Origin: an uncultured Alphaproteobacteria bacterium
Lineage (GTDB): Bacteria; Pseudomonadota; Alphaproteobacteria; Rhodobacterales; Rhodobacteraceae
DNA: 64,000 nt
NCBI GenBank assembly: GCA_902596605.1
Contig: CACJUU010000010.1
Location: 1-64,000 of the forward strand
Direction of reading: 5' to 3'
Below, piece after piece: positions 1-8,291 of the stretch; the first letter of the stretch is position 1, and every line of letters starts with the position of its first letter. The notes under the pieces were generated by a model. That model was not told where the DNA came from and ran no database searches. It was given only the letters and a program-made list of their open reading frames with translations. Made by a program: the position numbers and the translations under genes.

Positions 1-125
1 TCAAAAAGCTTTTACTCAGCGTTAAAACTTGCAAAGAATATGTGTAAAACAAAATCCGCCTAGCTTACGGTAAAAACTTAAGTTGACATCGCAATGATAC
101 TTAAATTAATTTGTAAGGGGAGGAT
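1..125. other. Leading non-coding stretch before ihfA
   Basis: A short AT-rich lead-in. One plus-strand frame is open from the window edge to a TAG at 61-63 and could be the last 20 codons of a gene outside the window, but those residues match nothing I recognise. A TTGACA box sits at 83-88, without a convincing -10 at normal spacing before ihfA. A strong Shine-Dalgarno, AGGGGAGG, lies at 116-123. Confidence 0.3.
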
Positions 126-128
126 ATG

Positions 129-431
129 ATGGTACGCAGAACATTAACTCGCCAAGATATTAGTGAGGCACTATTTAGACGTGTTGGGCTATCAAAATAT
201 GAATCTGCCCATTTGTTAGAGACTGTTTTGGACCAGATATCGAATGCACTAATTAATGGTAAAAGTGTAAAACTTTCGTCATTTGGTACTTTTACTCCAA
301 GACAAAAACGGGAAAGGATTGGCAGAAATCCAAAAACTGGAGTAGCAGCTACTATAAATGCTCGACGAGTAATAAGCTTCAAACCCTCCAAATTGATGAA
401 AGAGCGCATTAACAAATCTGATAGAAATTGA
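129..431 (+). CDS. ihfA: Integration host factor, alpha subunit
   Basis: Sequence-specific DNA-bending protein of the HU/IHF family that works as a dimer with IhfB in nucleoid structure, transcription and recombination. The 100-residue product has the family length, the HU-type N-terminal helices and the beta-arm motif GRNPKTG near residue 65-71, whose proline intercalates in bent DNA. Two ATGs lie in tandem at 126 and 129. The Shine-Dalgarno ends 5 bases before the second and only 2 before the first, so 129 is chosen. The ihfA-merR order is common in Alphaproteobacteria, where it supports IhfA over IhfB or HU. The stop codon overlaps the start of the next gene. Confidence 0.93.
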   Translation: MVRRTLTRQDISEALFRRVGLSKYESAHLLETVLDQISNALINGKSVKLSSFGTFTPRQKRERIGRNPKTGVAATINARRVISFKPSKLMKERINKSDRN

Positions 432-895
432 GCACAAAATTTGATACCCAAAAAGCACCTAGAGCTTTCCGCACCATATCTGAGGTGGCTGGAGAATTGG
501 AGTTGCAACCATACGTAATTCGCTTCTGGGAAAGCCAGTTTAAACAAATAAAACCCATGAGGGGAAAGGGGGGACGAAGATATTATAGACCGAGAGACAT
601 TGATTTTCTAAGAGGCGTTAAAACCCTACTCCATGGGGAAAATTTTACGATAAAGAAGGTTAAAGAGACGATTATAAAAAAAGGTAAAGAGTTTATAGTT
701 ACTCGACCAAATGAGGCTACAGATGACTACTTAGCCGTTGAACAACAAAAAATACAAATTAACCTCAAGCATACTGGGAAAAGGACAATATTTATTAAAA
801 GCTTTTATAGTGAAGAGAAAAAGCTCGAGATTAATTCCTTAATAGCATCTTTAAATAAGTTACGAGAAAAAATGATAGCTAGAAAAAATATTTGA
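428..895 (+). CDS. MerR-family transcriptional regulator (ihfA-linked)
   Basis: A 155-residue DNA-binding protein with one MerR-type winged helix-turn-helix in residues 12-75, including the typical YVIRFWE recognition-helix segment and the wing GRRYYRPRD. The C-terminal part is short, lysine-rich and without cysteines that would suggest metal sensing. The start is TTG, overlapping the ihfA stop (ATTGA), so the two genes are translationally coupled. A MerR-like gene in this position follows ihfA in many alphaproteobacterial genomes; its target is unknown. It ends 7 bases before the tRNA, so all may share a transcript. Confidence 0.85.
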   Translation: MSTKFDTQKAPRAFRTISEVAGELELQPYVIRFWESQFKQIKPMRGKGGRRYYRPRDIDFLRGVKTLLHGENFTIKKVKETIIKKGKEFIVTRPNEATDDYLAVEQQKIQINLKHTGKRTIFIKSFYSEEKKLEINSLIASLNKLREKMIARKNI

Positions 896-902
896 TTAAC
901 AG

Positions 903-979
903 CGGGCTATGGCGCAGTCTGGTAGCGCGTTCGTCTGGGGGACGAAAGGTCGTGAGTTCAAATCTCGCTAGCCCGACCA
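903..979 (+). tRNA. tRNA-Pro (anticodon GGG)
   Basis: A 77-base cloverleaf. The 7-bp acceptor stem pairs CGGGCTA with TAGCCCG, the D arm carries the GGTAGCGC type loop, the anticodon stem TTCGT/ACGAA encloses the loop CTGGGGG with anticodon GGG, and the T arm contains the GTTCAAATC core. A CCA end is encoded (977-979). It lies 7 bases after merR and 4 bases before the ATG of dcd. Confidence 0.97.
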
Positions 980-983
980 ACAA

Positions 984-2090
984 ATGAGTAAACAAATGCT
1001 TTTTAAAAGAAAAGGGGCTCTTCCTGCGGAGCAGATAAAAGCTTTACATAAACGATCATCTATAAAGTGTCTGCGACCCTTAACGGACAACCAAATCCAA
1101 CCTGCTAGTATGGACTTACGACTTTCTAAAAAGTGTTGGGAAGTTGAAGCTTCATTTTTACCTGGACTCAAGAAAACGGTCAGACAAAAGCTATCTAAAT
1201 TAAAAAAGAGGGAGATTGACATCGGTGACTTTAAGACTCTTGTAAAGGGTAAAATATATATAATACAAATACAGGAAGAATTAAGTTTGCCGGAAAACAT
1301 ATCGGCGGTAGCTAATGCCAAAAGTTCAACTGGAAGATTAGACATATTAACACGATTGATCTCCGATAATTCTAGCTGTTTTGATCAAGTCAGAAAAGGT
1401 TATAAGGGCAAAGTTTATGTGGAGATAGCCCCTATTTCTTTTTCAATAACAATCAAGGAAGGGATAACACTAAACCAGGTACGATTTCATAACGAGCAAA
1501 AAATTATAACTGACCGACAACTAGAAAAGCTGAATACTAGATTTAATATTGTAGAAAACGCGATGCAGATTGATAAGGGTATTACAATATCTGTCAATTT
1601 AAAGAGTAAAGAAAATGAACCAATTGGCTTCAAAGCAAGAAAAAGTTGCCCAGCAATTAATTTAAGTAAGCTTAACTTCTATAAAGTGGAAGCTTTTTGG
1701 GAAAGACTATTCTCAAAAAAGGGTTATATAACTTTAGAGCCAGGAGCATTTTATATTTTAAGAAGTAAAGAGTCCATCACCATACCACCCCAGACAGCCG
1801 CCGAGATGGTTCCTTATGAAGTCAGGATGGGAGAGTTTCGCGTACATTATGCTGGTTTTTTTGATCCTGGGTTTGGTTTCACAAGAAATACTATGGACAA
1901 GCGCTCGAAGGCTGTACTTGAAATTAGGTGTCATGAAACCCCATTTATACTTGAAGACAGTCAGATTATTGGCAAACTAGTATATGAGACACTATCCAGC
2001 ATGCCAAATGCAACTTATGGAGAAATTATTGGCTCTAATTACCAAGGACAAACTCTTAAGTTATCAAAGCATTTTAAAGATTGGCAGTAG
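984..2090 (+). CDS. dcd: dCTP deaminase, double-domain alphaproteobacterial form
   Basis: Deaminates dCTP to dUTP, feeding dTMP synthesis. At 368 residues it is about twice the length of the E. coli enzyme. This long form, two dUTPase-like beta-barrels in tandem, is typical of Alphaproteobacteria. The first repeat has QIQPASMDLR at 37-46, the phosphate-binding SSTGR around 114-118 and a candidate catalytic Glu147 in YVEI. The second repeat (about 200-368) keeps the fold signature AGFFDPGFGF but not an obvious SSxGR. The ATG is only 4 bases after the tRNA CCA and has no Shine-Dalgarno; the first in-frame alternative is the ATG at 996. It meets scpB tail to tail with one base between stops. Confidence 0.85.
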   Translation: MSKQMLFKRKGALPAEQIKALHKRSSIKCLRPLTDNQIQPASMDLRLSKKCWEVEASFLPGLKKTVRQKLSKLKKREIDIGDFKTLVKGKIYIIQIQEELSLPENISAVANAKSSTGRLDILTRLISDNSSCFDQVRKGYKGKVYVEIAPISFSITIKEGITLNQVRFHNEQKIITDRQLEKLNTRFNIVENAMQIDKGITISVNLKSKENEPIGFKARKSCPAINLSKLNFYKVEAFWERLFSKKGYITLEPGAFYILRSKESITIPPQTAAEMVPYEVRMGEFRVHYAGFFDPGFGFTRNTMDKRSKAVLEIRCHETPFILEDSQIIGKLVYETLSSMPNATYGEIIGSNYQGQTLKLSKHFKDWQ

Positions 2091-2091
2091 G

Positions 2092-2643
2092 CTAATCTTG
2101 GTTTAAATTTTTTACGGATAGCCCAAGATCTCTAAGTTCCTTAACTCCTGGAAGATCTTTTGGACTACTTAAATCAAAATAATCAAGAAACTTATCGGTT
2201 ATTTGGAAAGTCACAGGACGGCCTGGGCTTGATTTCCTTCTACCAAATTTTATCCATTCTAAATCCATCAATAGATCAATTGTACCGGACCCGACACTAA
2301 CGCCTCTTATTTCTTCTATTTCTAACTTAGTAACTGGTTGATGGTAAGCTACGATAGCTAAGGTTTCTCTTGCTGCCCTTGATAAGTTCTTCTTAGAAAC
2401 TGTTTTCTTGACGAATAGATAATCTAGATCCTTCGCAGTTCGTAAAGCAATTGAATTACCGACGCGTTTTAAATTAACACCTCTTGTTTCATAATGTTTT
2501 TGTAGTGTTTCAATTATAGACTCTATATCCGCATTTTTAGGCAAATTTTTCTTTAAATCCTTAATTGAAAGTGGCTCTGAGGAGGTAAATAATAATGCTT
2601 CAACAACCCTAACCATTTCTTGTTGGTTCAAAGATAATTCCAT
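2092..2643 (-). CDS. scpB: Segregation and condensation protein B
   Basis: Kleisin-associated winged-helix subunit of the bacterial SMC-ScpAB condensin, which organises and segregates newly replicated chromosomes. The 183-residue product has the two winged-helix domains of ScpB (about 8-80 and 85-165), with the conserved AARETLAIVAYHQPVTKLEI segment and the SSPGRPVTF wing. Its ATG shares one base with the stop of scpA (TAATG), as expected of translational coupling. In many alphaproteobacteria tatA follows; here dcd lies convergently instead. Confidence 0.95.
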   Translation of the reverse strand: MELSLNQQEMVRVVEALLFTSSEPLSIKDLKKNLPKNADIESIIETLQKHYETRGVNLKRVGNSIALRTAKDLDYLFVKKTVSKKNLSRAARETLAIVAYHQPVTKLEIEEIRGVSVGSGTIDLLMDLEWIKFGRRKSSPGRPVTFQITDKFLDYFDLSSPKDLPGVKELRDLGLSVKNLNQD

Positions 2644-3419
2644 TAGACCGTATTTCCGTTGCTAACTTTAGCCAACTCTAAACTAGAAAAGGCATTCGCT
2701 TGCTTCATTTGAATTTTTCCTAATTTTGTATATTCGAGTAATCCACAGAAAATAGATGCAGCACAGCGCTTGGCTTCAATCCCTGACAAAGCATGTATTT
2801 CCTTAACCAAATTTGGGAAACTAATTAATGCTTTTGATCCCTTCATACTCTGCTCAATAAAGCTAATGGCTTTGTCTAAAAACAAATATTCCTCTTTAGT
2901 ACCCAGAGGCACTTCATAATTTCTCTTATCTACAATCCCCACATAGGCCTTTAGTATATCCGCCAGCTGAACCTTTAAAAAATCTTCTTTAATCACTTTT
3001 TCATTTCGATAAAGACTGCTTGGAAAAAAATTTTTGGAAAGCTGCGGTCTATCAAACAACCATATAGCCTTTTCTCTTATTTTAGATAATCTTTGAAGTC
3101 TTAACGCCAGTAGTTCATTGATCTTATCAGCATCCTCTTCTTTAAGCTCTTCTTCAGGAATAATTAATTGACTTTTCAATAACGTGAGCCACGAGGCCAT
3201 TACTAGATAGTCTCCAGCAAATTCTAATTTGAACTTATACCTCTGTTCCCTAAGATAATCTAAGAACTGATCAGCAAGAATACCTAACTGTAATCTTTTT
3301 AAGTCCACCTTCTGATTCTTTGCAAGCGTAAGCAAAAGATCTAATGGACCCTCAAATCCATCCAAACTGACATATAATTCAGGCTTGATTTCCTTATTAT
3401 AATCTATTGATTGATCCAT
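2643..3419 (-). CDS. scpA: Segregation and condensation protein A (kleisin)
   Basis: Kleisin bridging the SMC heads and ScpB in condensin. The 258-residue protein begins with the family signature FEGPLDLLLTLAKNQKVDL at about 19-37, followed by the LADQFLDYL helix that contacts the SMC neck, and ends in a winged helix ('KRCAASIFCGLLEYTKLGKI'). It lies 7 bases downstream of the SPOR gene. In related genomes nagZ usually sits between these two; it is absent here. Confidence 0.95.
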   Translation of the reverse strand: MDQSIDYNKEIKPELYVSLDGFEGPLDLLLTLAKNQKVDLKRLQLGILADQFLDYLREQRYKFKLEFAGDYLVMASWLTLLKSQLIIPEEELKEEDADKINELLALRLQRLSKIREKAIWLFDRPQLSKNFFPSSLYRNEKVIKEDFLKVQLADILKAYVGIVDKRNYEVPLGTKEEYLFLDKAISFIEQSMKGSKALISFPNLVKEIHALSGIEAKRCAASIFCGLLEYTKLGKIQMKQANAFSSLELAKVSNGNTV

Positions 3420-3426
3420 TTCTCTA

Positions 3427-4158
3427 TTAATTACTAGCTAAATCATAAAATAATAGACACGAAAACTGTCTACTAGAAAGTATTGAACACAACCTATCAC
3501 CTTCTTTTTCAGAACCAATATTGGTCAATTCAACCCGAAAAAAAATTGTTTCCCCCTCTAACTGCTCGAAAATCTTTAAGTTTTTAATATTCAAAAGGGT
3601 ATCGTTTCTTCTTTTTATGAATTGTCTGAAATCATCTGCTTGCAAAAAAGTATCGAATGAGCCTAAATAAAGCTTCACTGTCCCTTGTTGGGTTGAGGCT
3701 TTTTGCTCATCATTTTTTTCTTCATTACTATCCACAAGCTCTCTGAGAGCATCTTCAATAGCTAAGGTTAGGTTTTTCTGATCACCATTATTAAGTTCAT
3801 TGATCTTTATTTCTTTTCGAAGATTTACCAAATTCTGGTCTGAACTATTCAAAATGATCTCATCTTTTTCTGGCATCTTAGAACCACTCTCAAGGTTTTT
3901 GTAGATTGATAGATCTTCCTCATCGAATGATTTTCCACCAGGGTCATCAGGGATAACTCTTATATCTCCTTTTAGTGCATTAATTATCGGTAAATTATTT
4001 ACATTCTTTTCGGGAATTTTAATCGCCCAATAAGAAATTAAACCTATGATAACCAAAGAAAAACAGCTCACCAACCAACCCCCAACTAAAAACAAATAAT
4101 CTAATGTGGTTTTCTTCTCTGTGGTATAAGATGTAATATCGTGTGCCTGTTCGCTCAT
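3427..4158 (-). CDS. SPOR-domain inner-membrane protein
   Basis: A 243-residue bitopic protein: a short cytoplasmic N-terminus, one transmembrane helix at about 20-45, a long acidic linker, and a C-terminal SPOR domain (about 165-243) beginning VKLYLGSF. SPOR domains bind glycan strands stripped of stem peptides at the division septum, so a septal or cell-wall role is likely. It follows argS and precedes scpA, the usual alphaproteobacterial order. The ATG at 4158 leaves 13 bases after argS; an in-frame upstream codon at 4197 would overlap argS and is less likely. Confidence 0.85.
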   Translation of the reverse strand: MSEQAHDITSYTTEKKTTLDYLFLVGGWLVSCFSLVIIGLISYWAIKIPEKNVNNLPIINALKGDIRVIPDDPGGKSFDEEDLSIYKNLESGSKMPEKDEIILNSSDQNLVNLRKEIKINELNNGDQKNLTLAIEDALRELVDSNEEKNDEQKASTQQGTVKLYLGSFDTFLQADDFRQFIKRRNDTLLNIKNLKIFEQLEGETIFFRVELTNIGSEKEGDRLCSILSSRQFSCLLFYDLASN

Positions 4159-4171
4159 TTTTACTCTAATT

Positions 4172-5917
4172 TTAATACATTTCGTCCAAAGGAACAATAC
4201 CTAGAATAGAAAGCCCGTTCTTTATGACTATCTGGGTGGACTTTGCTAAAACCAAACGTTTAATAGATAACTCTTTTGACCCCTCTACTATAAATCTGTA
4301 AGGAATAGAGTCATTCGAGGATTGATATAGACTATGAAAAGAGGATGCTACCTCGCTCAAATAGTAAACAATTCTATGTGGTTCATGATATCTGGCTGAT
4401 TGTTTTACAACATTTGGCCACTCTGAAAGTTTTTTTACCAAGCCCAATTCGCTTTCCATATATGCATAGTTCTTTTCCTCTAAATTTTCCATCTTCAATA
4501 TCGGCCAAATGTTTAATTCCTCTGCCCTTTGTAAAACTGAAACTATCCTTGCATGTGCATAATTAACATAAAATACAGGATTATCTTTTGACTTAGACCG
4601 CATTAAATCAATATCAAAATCTAATGGAATATCGTTATTTCTGCTAAGCATAACAAATCTTATAACGTCAGAGCTAACCTCCTTTAAAAGATCTTGAATA
4701 AGTATATAGTCACCAGCCCTTTTTGACATCTTCAGGACTTTTTTGTTTTTAATGAGTTTTACCAGTTGTACTAGCTTAACTTCAAACTCAACGTTTTTTT
4801 CAGCGAACGCATTTATGACTGCTTTCAAGCGGCTTACATACCCACTGTGGTCAGCTCCTAAAACATCTATTACCACATCAAAGCCCCTATTTAATTTATC
4901 TGCGTGATAGGCTAAATCAGGTGCGAAGTAAGTCCATGATCCATCAGATTTTTTTATTGGCCTATCGATATCATCGTCAAATTCGGTTGATTTAAACAAC
5001 AGTTGCTCTCGCGCTTTCCAATTAGCGTGAATCTTACCTTTAGGTGCATCAATTATTCCTTTGTAAATCAACCCTTTATCTTTAAGTGCGCTAATGGATT
5101 TATCTATTGCATTTGAATCGATCATTACCTGCTCCGAGAAAAAATTATCCATCTCTATATTTAGAGACTTCAAATCCGCTATTATTACCTCCATCATATG
5201 GTCTATAGAAAAACTGCGAATAATATTATATCTCTCATCCTCTCCAAGATTTTTCAGTTTATTACCATATTTTTCTATAAGCTTTTCAGCTATTGGAATT
5301 AGATAATCTCCAGGATAGGAATCGTCAGGGAGCTCTATAACCTCTCCCAACTTTTCTAGATATCTAAAATATATGGTTCTAACTAAAATACCAATTTGCG
5401 CTCCACCATCATTGACATAATATTCCCGAGTAACTTTGAAACCTACAAACTCCAATAACCTAGAAAGAACATCTCCGAATACAGCTCCCCTTACATGCCC
5501 GAGATGAAGAGGGCCTGTCGGGTTAGCAGATACAAATTCTAAGTTTACTTTTTTCCCTCCCCCAAAGCTTACCTCTCCATATCGGTCATTATGTGAACTT
5601 ATCTCATATATTAGCCGGTCCCAAAAATTCGAATTAATTGTGATATTAAGAAACCCTGGCCCATCGAGTGATACGTTAGATATGAGCTCGTCATCCGCTA
5701 GCTTAAGACTAATTATTTCCCCTAAATCCGTTGGGTTAGAGGAGAGTGTTTTCCCAAGAACCATCGCAGCATTTGTAGAATAGTCTCCACGATGTTGCTT
5801 CTTAGGTCGTTCAACCACAATATTATTCATGTTAATGGGCTGCTTAAAATTTCTTTCATCAACCAATTGATTGACACTATTAAGGATCTTATCTCGTAAA
5901 ATATTGACAATATCCAA
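4172..5917 (-). CDS. argS: Arginyl-tRNA synthetase
   Basis: Class I aminoacyl-tRNA synthetase charging tRNA-Arg. The 581-residue product shows the N-terminal tRNA-binding domain, the HIGH motif as HLGH at 138-141 (ANPTGPLHLGHVRG), the KMSK loop as KMSKRAG near residue 395, and a C-terminal anticodon-binding DALR domain (HARIVSVL onward). Start is TTG, supported by a good GGGAG Shine-Dalgarno about 9 bases upstream. It follows dgt by about 20 bases, so dgt-argS-SPOR-scpA-scpB read as one operon. Confidence 0.97.
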   Translation of the reverse strand: MDIVNILRDKILNSVNQLVDERNFKQPINMNNIVVERPKKQHRGDYSTNAAMVLGKTLSSNPTDLGEIISLKLADDELISNVSLDGPGFLNITINSNFWDRLIYEISSHNDRYGEVSFGGGKKVNLEFVSANPTGPLHLGHVRGAVFGDVLSRLLEFVGFKVTREYYVNDGGAQIGILVRTIYFRYLEKLGEVIELPDDSYPGDYLIPIAEKLIEKYGNKLKNLGEDERYNIIRSFSIDHMMEVIIADLKSLNIEMDNFFSEQVMIDSNAIDKSISALKDKGLIYKGIIDAPKGKIHANWKAREQLLFKSTEFDDDIDRPIKKSDGSWTYFAPDLAYHADKLNRGFDVVIDVLGADHSGYVSRLKAVINAFAEKNVEFEVKLVQLVKLIKNKKVLKMSKRAGDYILIQDLLKEVSSDVIRFVMLSRNNDIPLDFDIDLMRSKSKDNPVFYVNYAHARIVSVLQRAEELNIWPILKMENLEEKNYAYMESELGLVKKLSEWPNVVKQSARYHEPHRIVYYLSEVASSFHSLYQSSNDSIPYRFIVEGSKELSIKRLVLAKSTQIVIKNGLSILGIVPLDEMY

Positions 5918-5938
5918 TTTTTGCTCCCTCAGATTTTC

Positions 5939-7093
5939 CTATTTAACGCATATTTTTATTTGACCAAAAGTCTCTAGCGCTTCCTTATCGGTCATACTGG
6001 CAATGAAATCTCCAACTAGATTTAATTTCTTTTGTCTGAACGATTTAAATTTTGAATAATATTTATTCTCCATAAATGAGAGCGGTATATCATCCAAGTT
6101 ATCTGAATAATATTCAAATAAAGTGTTTATTATTTCCTCTGCTTGGCTCCTCATGATATTTATCTCCTGGCTTCTATATAGGTTTTTAAAGAGATATTTC
6201 TTTAATTCTACCACTTTTTTGACCGTTCCAGAGGAAAATGCAATTAGATTTGAAGTTTTGGCACCAGATGCATTCTTTTGGAGGTCTTTAATGTTCTTTT
6301 GTGTTTGAAAAATTAAATCATTCACCAAATATCTTATTAAATCTCTGCAACCTTGCCCAACTGAAAGCGAGTCATGATATTCTCTGGGTTGTTCCAACAC
6401 CAAAAATTCTCCAAAAAATGGAGAATTCCTTAAGTTCTTATAGGACAAAATTCCCGCTTCATGTCCATCAGCAATATCGTGTGCACAATAGGCAATATCA
6501 TCAGATAGTGATGCTACTTGTGCCTCTAAAGATGGGAATAGGCTTAAATGGTGTTTACCACCACCCTCTCCCAACGCAATATTCTCATCCCAAAACAATC
6601 TAATAGTCTTGTCTTTTTCATCAATAGGCCCATTGTGCTTAACTATCCCATCTAATGACTCAAAACATAAATTTAGCCCAGAAAACTTTACGTATTGTCG
6701 CTCTAATATAGTGACTAATTTAAGGGTTTGAAAATTATGGTCAAAACCACCAACTTCTTGCATAAGATTATTCAGCCTTTCTTCACCGGTGTGGCCAAAA
6801 GGAGGGTGCCCTAAGTCATGCGCGAGTGCAATTGTTTCACAAAGATCGATATTTAGACCGAGATGATTTGCGATAGTTCTGGCAATTTGACTTACTTCAA
6901 TTGTATGTGTGAGTCGGGTTCTAAAAATATCATTAGTTGTAGAAAAGAAAACTTGGGATTTATTTTGTAACTTCCTAAAAGCTTTGGAATGAATAACTCT
7001 ATCTCTATCTCTCTGGAAGTTTGATCTTATGGTACAAGGTTTTTCTTCATGCACTCGTCCTAAAGATCTGTCGGGATCAGATGCTGTCTTCAC
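5939..7093 (-). CDS. dgt: dGTPase-like HD phosphohydrolase
   Basis: Deoxyguanosinetriphosphate triphosphohydrolase-like protein of the HD superfamily; hydrolyses dNTPs to nucleoside and triphosphate and so tunes dNTP pools. The 384-residue protein has metal-binding His63 in LTHTIEVSQIA, the His92-Asp93 pair in AHDLGHPPFGHTG and the later Asp in SDDIAYCAHDIADG. The N-terminal GR.HEEKPCTIRSNFQRDRDR segment is typical of the type 2 family. GTG is the start, with a GGAAAGAG Shine-Dalgarno. Paired head to head with erpA, as in many Alphaproteobacteria. Confidence 0.93.
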   Translation of the reverse strand: MKTASDPDRSLGRVHEEKPCTIRSNFQRDRDRVIHSKAFRKLQNKSQVFFSTTNDIFRTRLTHTIEVSQIARTIANHLGLNIDLCETIALAHDLGHPPFGHTGEERLNNLMQEVGGFDHNFQTLKLVTILERQYVKFSGLNLCFESLDGIVKHNGPIDEKDKTIRLFWDENIALGEGGGKHHLSLFPSLEAQVASLSDDIAYCAHDIADGHEAGILSYKNLRNSPFFGEFLVLEQPREYHDSLSVGQGCRDLIRYLVNDLIFQTQKNIKDLQKNASGAKTSNLIAFSSGTVKKVVELKKYLFKNLYRSQEINIMRSQAEEIINTLFEYYSDNLDDIPLSFMENKYYSKFKSFRQKKLNLVGDFIASMTDKEALETFGQIKICVK

Positions 7094-7108
7094 AAAAAAG
7101 CTCTTTCC

Positions 7109-7137
7109 TTGCCTATTTAATTAGACAAGTATATATT
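7109..7137 (+). promoter_or_regulatory. Candidate promoter of erpA-xthA
   Basis: In the 76-base divergent gap between dgt and erpA, TTGCCT (7109-7114) and TATATT (7132-7137) are separated by 17 bases. Position, spacing and direction fit a housekeeping promoter for erpA. Pattern reading only; no start site is known. Confidence 0.4.
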
Positions 7138-7169
7138 ATGCAGTAGCTTAAAATGTAAAGAAAGAAAAA

Positions 7170-7508
7170 ATGAATTTAAGAATACCACCGAGGGTAACTG
7201 ACAGAGCCTTTAGAAAAATAGCAGATTCTTGTAAAAGCAAGACATTAAGAGTCGCTGTTAAAGGTGGTGGATGCTCGGGGTTTCAGTACATTTTCAACAT
7301 TGTTGATGATGTTAATGAAAACGACCAAGTTTTTCAAAAAGAGGAAAGTAGGGTCATCATAGATAACACTTCTCTACAATTTTTAGAAGGTGCAGAAATT
7401 GATTACTGTGAAGAGCTTATAGGTTCAAGCTTTAAAATTAATAACCCTAATGCAACCTCGTCATGTGGATGTGGCACAAGCTTTTCCTTCTCCCCTTCGT
7501 TCAAATAG
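7170..7508 (+). CDS. erpA: Iron-sulfur cluster insertion protein, ErpA/IscA type
   Basis: A-type Fe-S carrier that passes clusters to apo-enzymes. The 112-residue protein has the three conserved cysteines, Cys35 in KGGGCSGFQY and Cys99 and Cys101 in SSCGCGTSF. Location next to dgt rather than in an isc or suf operon favours ErpA over IscA or SufA. xthA follows after 8 bases, probably in the same operon. Confidence 0.92.
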   Translation: MNLRIPPRVTDRAFRKIADSCKSKTLRVAVKGGGCSGFQYIFNIVDDVNENDQVFQKEESRVIIDNTSLQFLEGAEIDYCEELIGSSFKINNPNATSSCGCGTSFSFSPSFK

Positions 7509-7516
7509 ATTAGCGG

Positions 7517-8290
7517 ATGAAAATAGTCACCTTTAATGTTAATGGTGTGCGAGCAAGGATTGATACACTAATTGATTGGTTAAAAGAAACCAACCCAGAT
7601 GTTGTAGCCCTTCAAGAAATAAAAATTCAGGATGCAGACTTTCCTAGATCTGCCTTTGAAAAGCTTGGCTATTATTGTTACCTTAACGGCCAAAAGTCAT
7701 TTAATGGAGTCGCAATCCTTACAAAAGGTGAGGCTAAATTATCAAATAGGATTTTACCAGGTGATAGTGACGATAAACAATCACGTTTTATTGAAGCGTA
7801 TTACCAAGAAAAGAGGTTTGTATGTATTTATCTGCCAAATGGCAACCCAAAAGGAACAGAAAAGTTTGAGTATAAACTAAAATGGATGGATAGACTGAAT
7901 CAATATTGTAAAAATGCTCTTATTTCCGAAGAAGAGATTATTGTTCTAGGCGATTTTAATGTAATTCCTCAATATATTGATTGTAAGTACCCTGATCAGT
8001 GGACACAAGATGCGTTATTTGACTCCCAAGTTAGAGCTAAATTTAATTACCTTCTCAATTTAGGTTACCTAGATTCAATAAGGATATTGAATGAAACTGA
8101 CCCACTATTCACTCAGTGGGATTATAGAAATCGAGCATGGGAGGAAAATAATGGAGTTAGAATTGACCATATAATTTTGAGCCCCAACGCAGCTGACAAG
8201 CTGGAAAAAAGCTGGATTGAAACTTCTTTGAGGAACCAAGAAAAACCTTCAGACCATGTTCCCGTCTGGATTTCACTTAGTGAGAAATAA
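7517..8290 (+). CDS. xthA: Exodeoxyribonuclease III (AP endonuclease)
   Basis: Mg-dependent 3'-5' exonuclease and AP endonuclease of base excision repair. The 257-residue protein opens with MKIVTFNVNGVRAR (Asn7), has the metal-ligand Glu34 in LQEIKIQD, the GDFNVIP motif, and ends with the catalytic Asp246-His247 of PSDHVPVW. It ends one base before the convergent monooxygenase gene. Confidence 0.95.
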   Translation: MKIVTFNVNGVRARIDTLIDWLKETNPDVVALQEIKIQDADFPRSAFEKLGYYCYLNGQKSFNGVAILTKGEAKLSNRILPGDSDDKQSRFIEAYYQEKRFVCIYLPNGNPKGTEKFEYKLKWMDRLNQYCKNALISEEEIIVLGDFNVIPQYIDCKYPDQWTQDALFDSQVRAKFNYLLNLGYLDSIRILNETDPLFTQWDYRNRAWEENNGVRIDHIILSPNAADKLEKSWIETSLRNQEKPSDHVPVWISLSEK

Positions 8291-8291
8291 G

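Noticed and set aside
1-63. Possible 3' end of an upstream gene
   Set aside because: Twenty open codons are too few and match no expected neighbour such as fabH; could be chance.
83-111. TTGACA as an ihfA promoter
   Set aside because: At 17-base spacing the -10 would be TTAATT, and the start would fall within the Shine-Dalgarno, leaving no leader.
101-547. 148-codon open frame on the minus strand across ihfA and merR
   Set aside because: Antisense to two recognised genes with strong family matches; no Shine-Dalgarno and no recognisable protein features.
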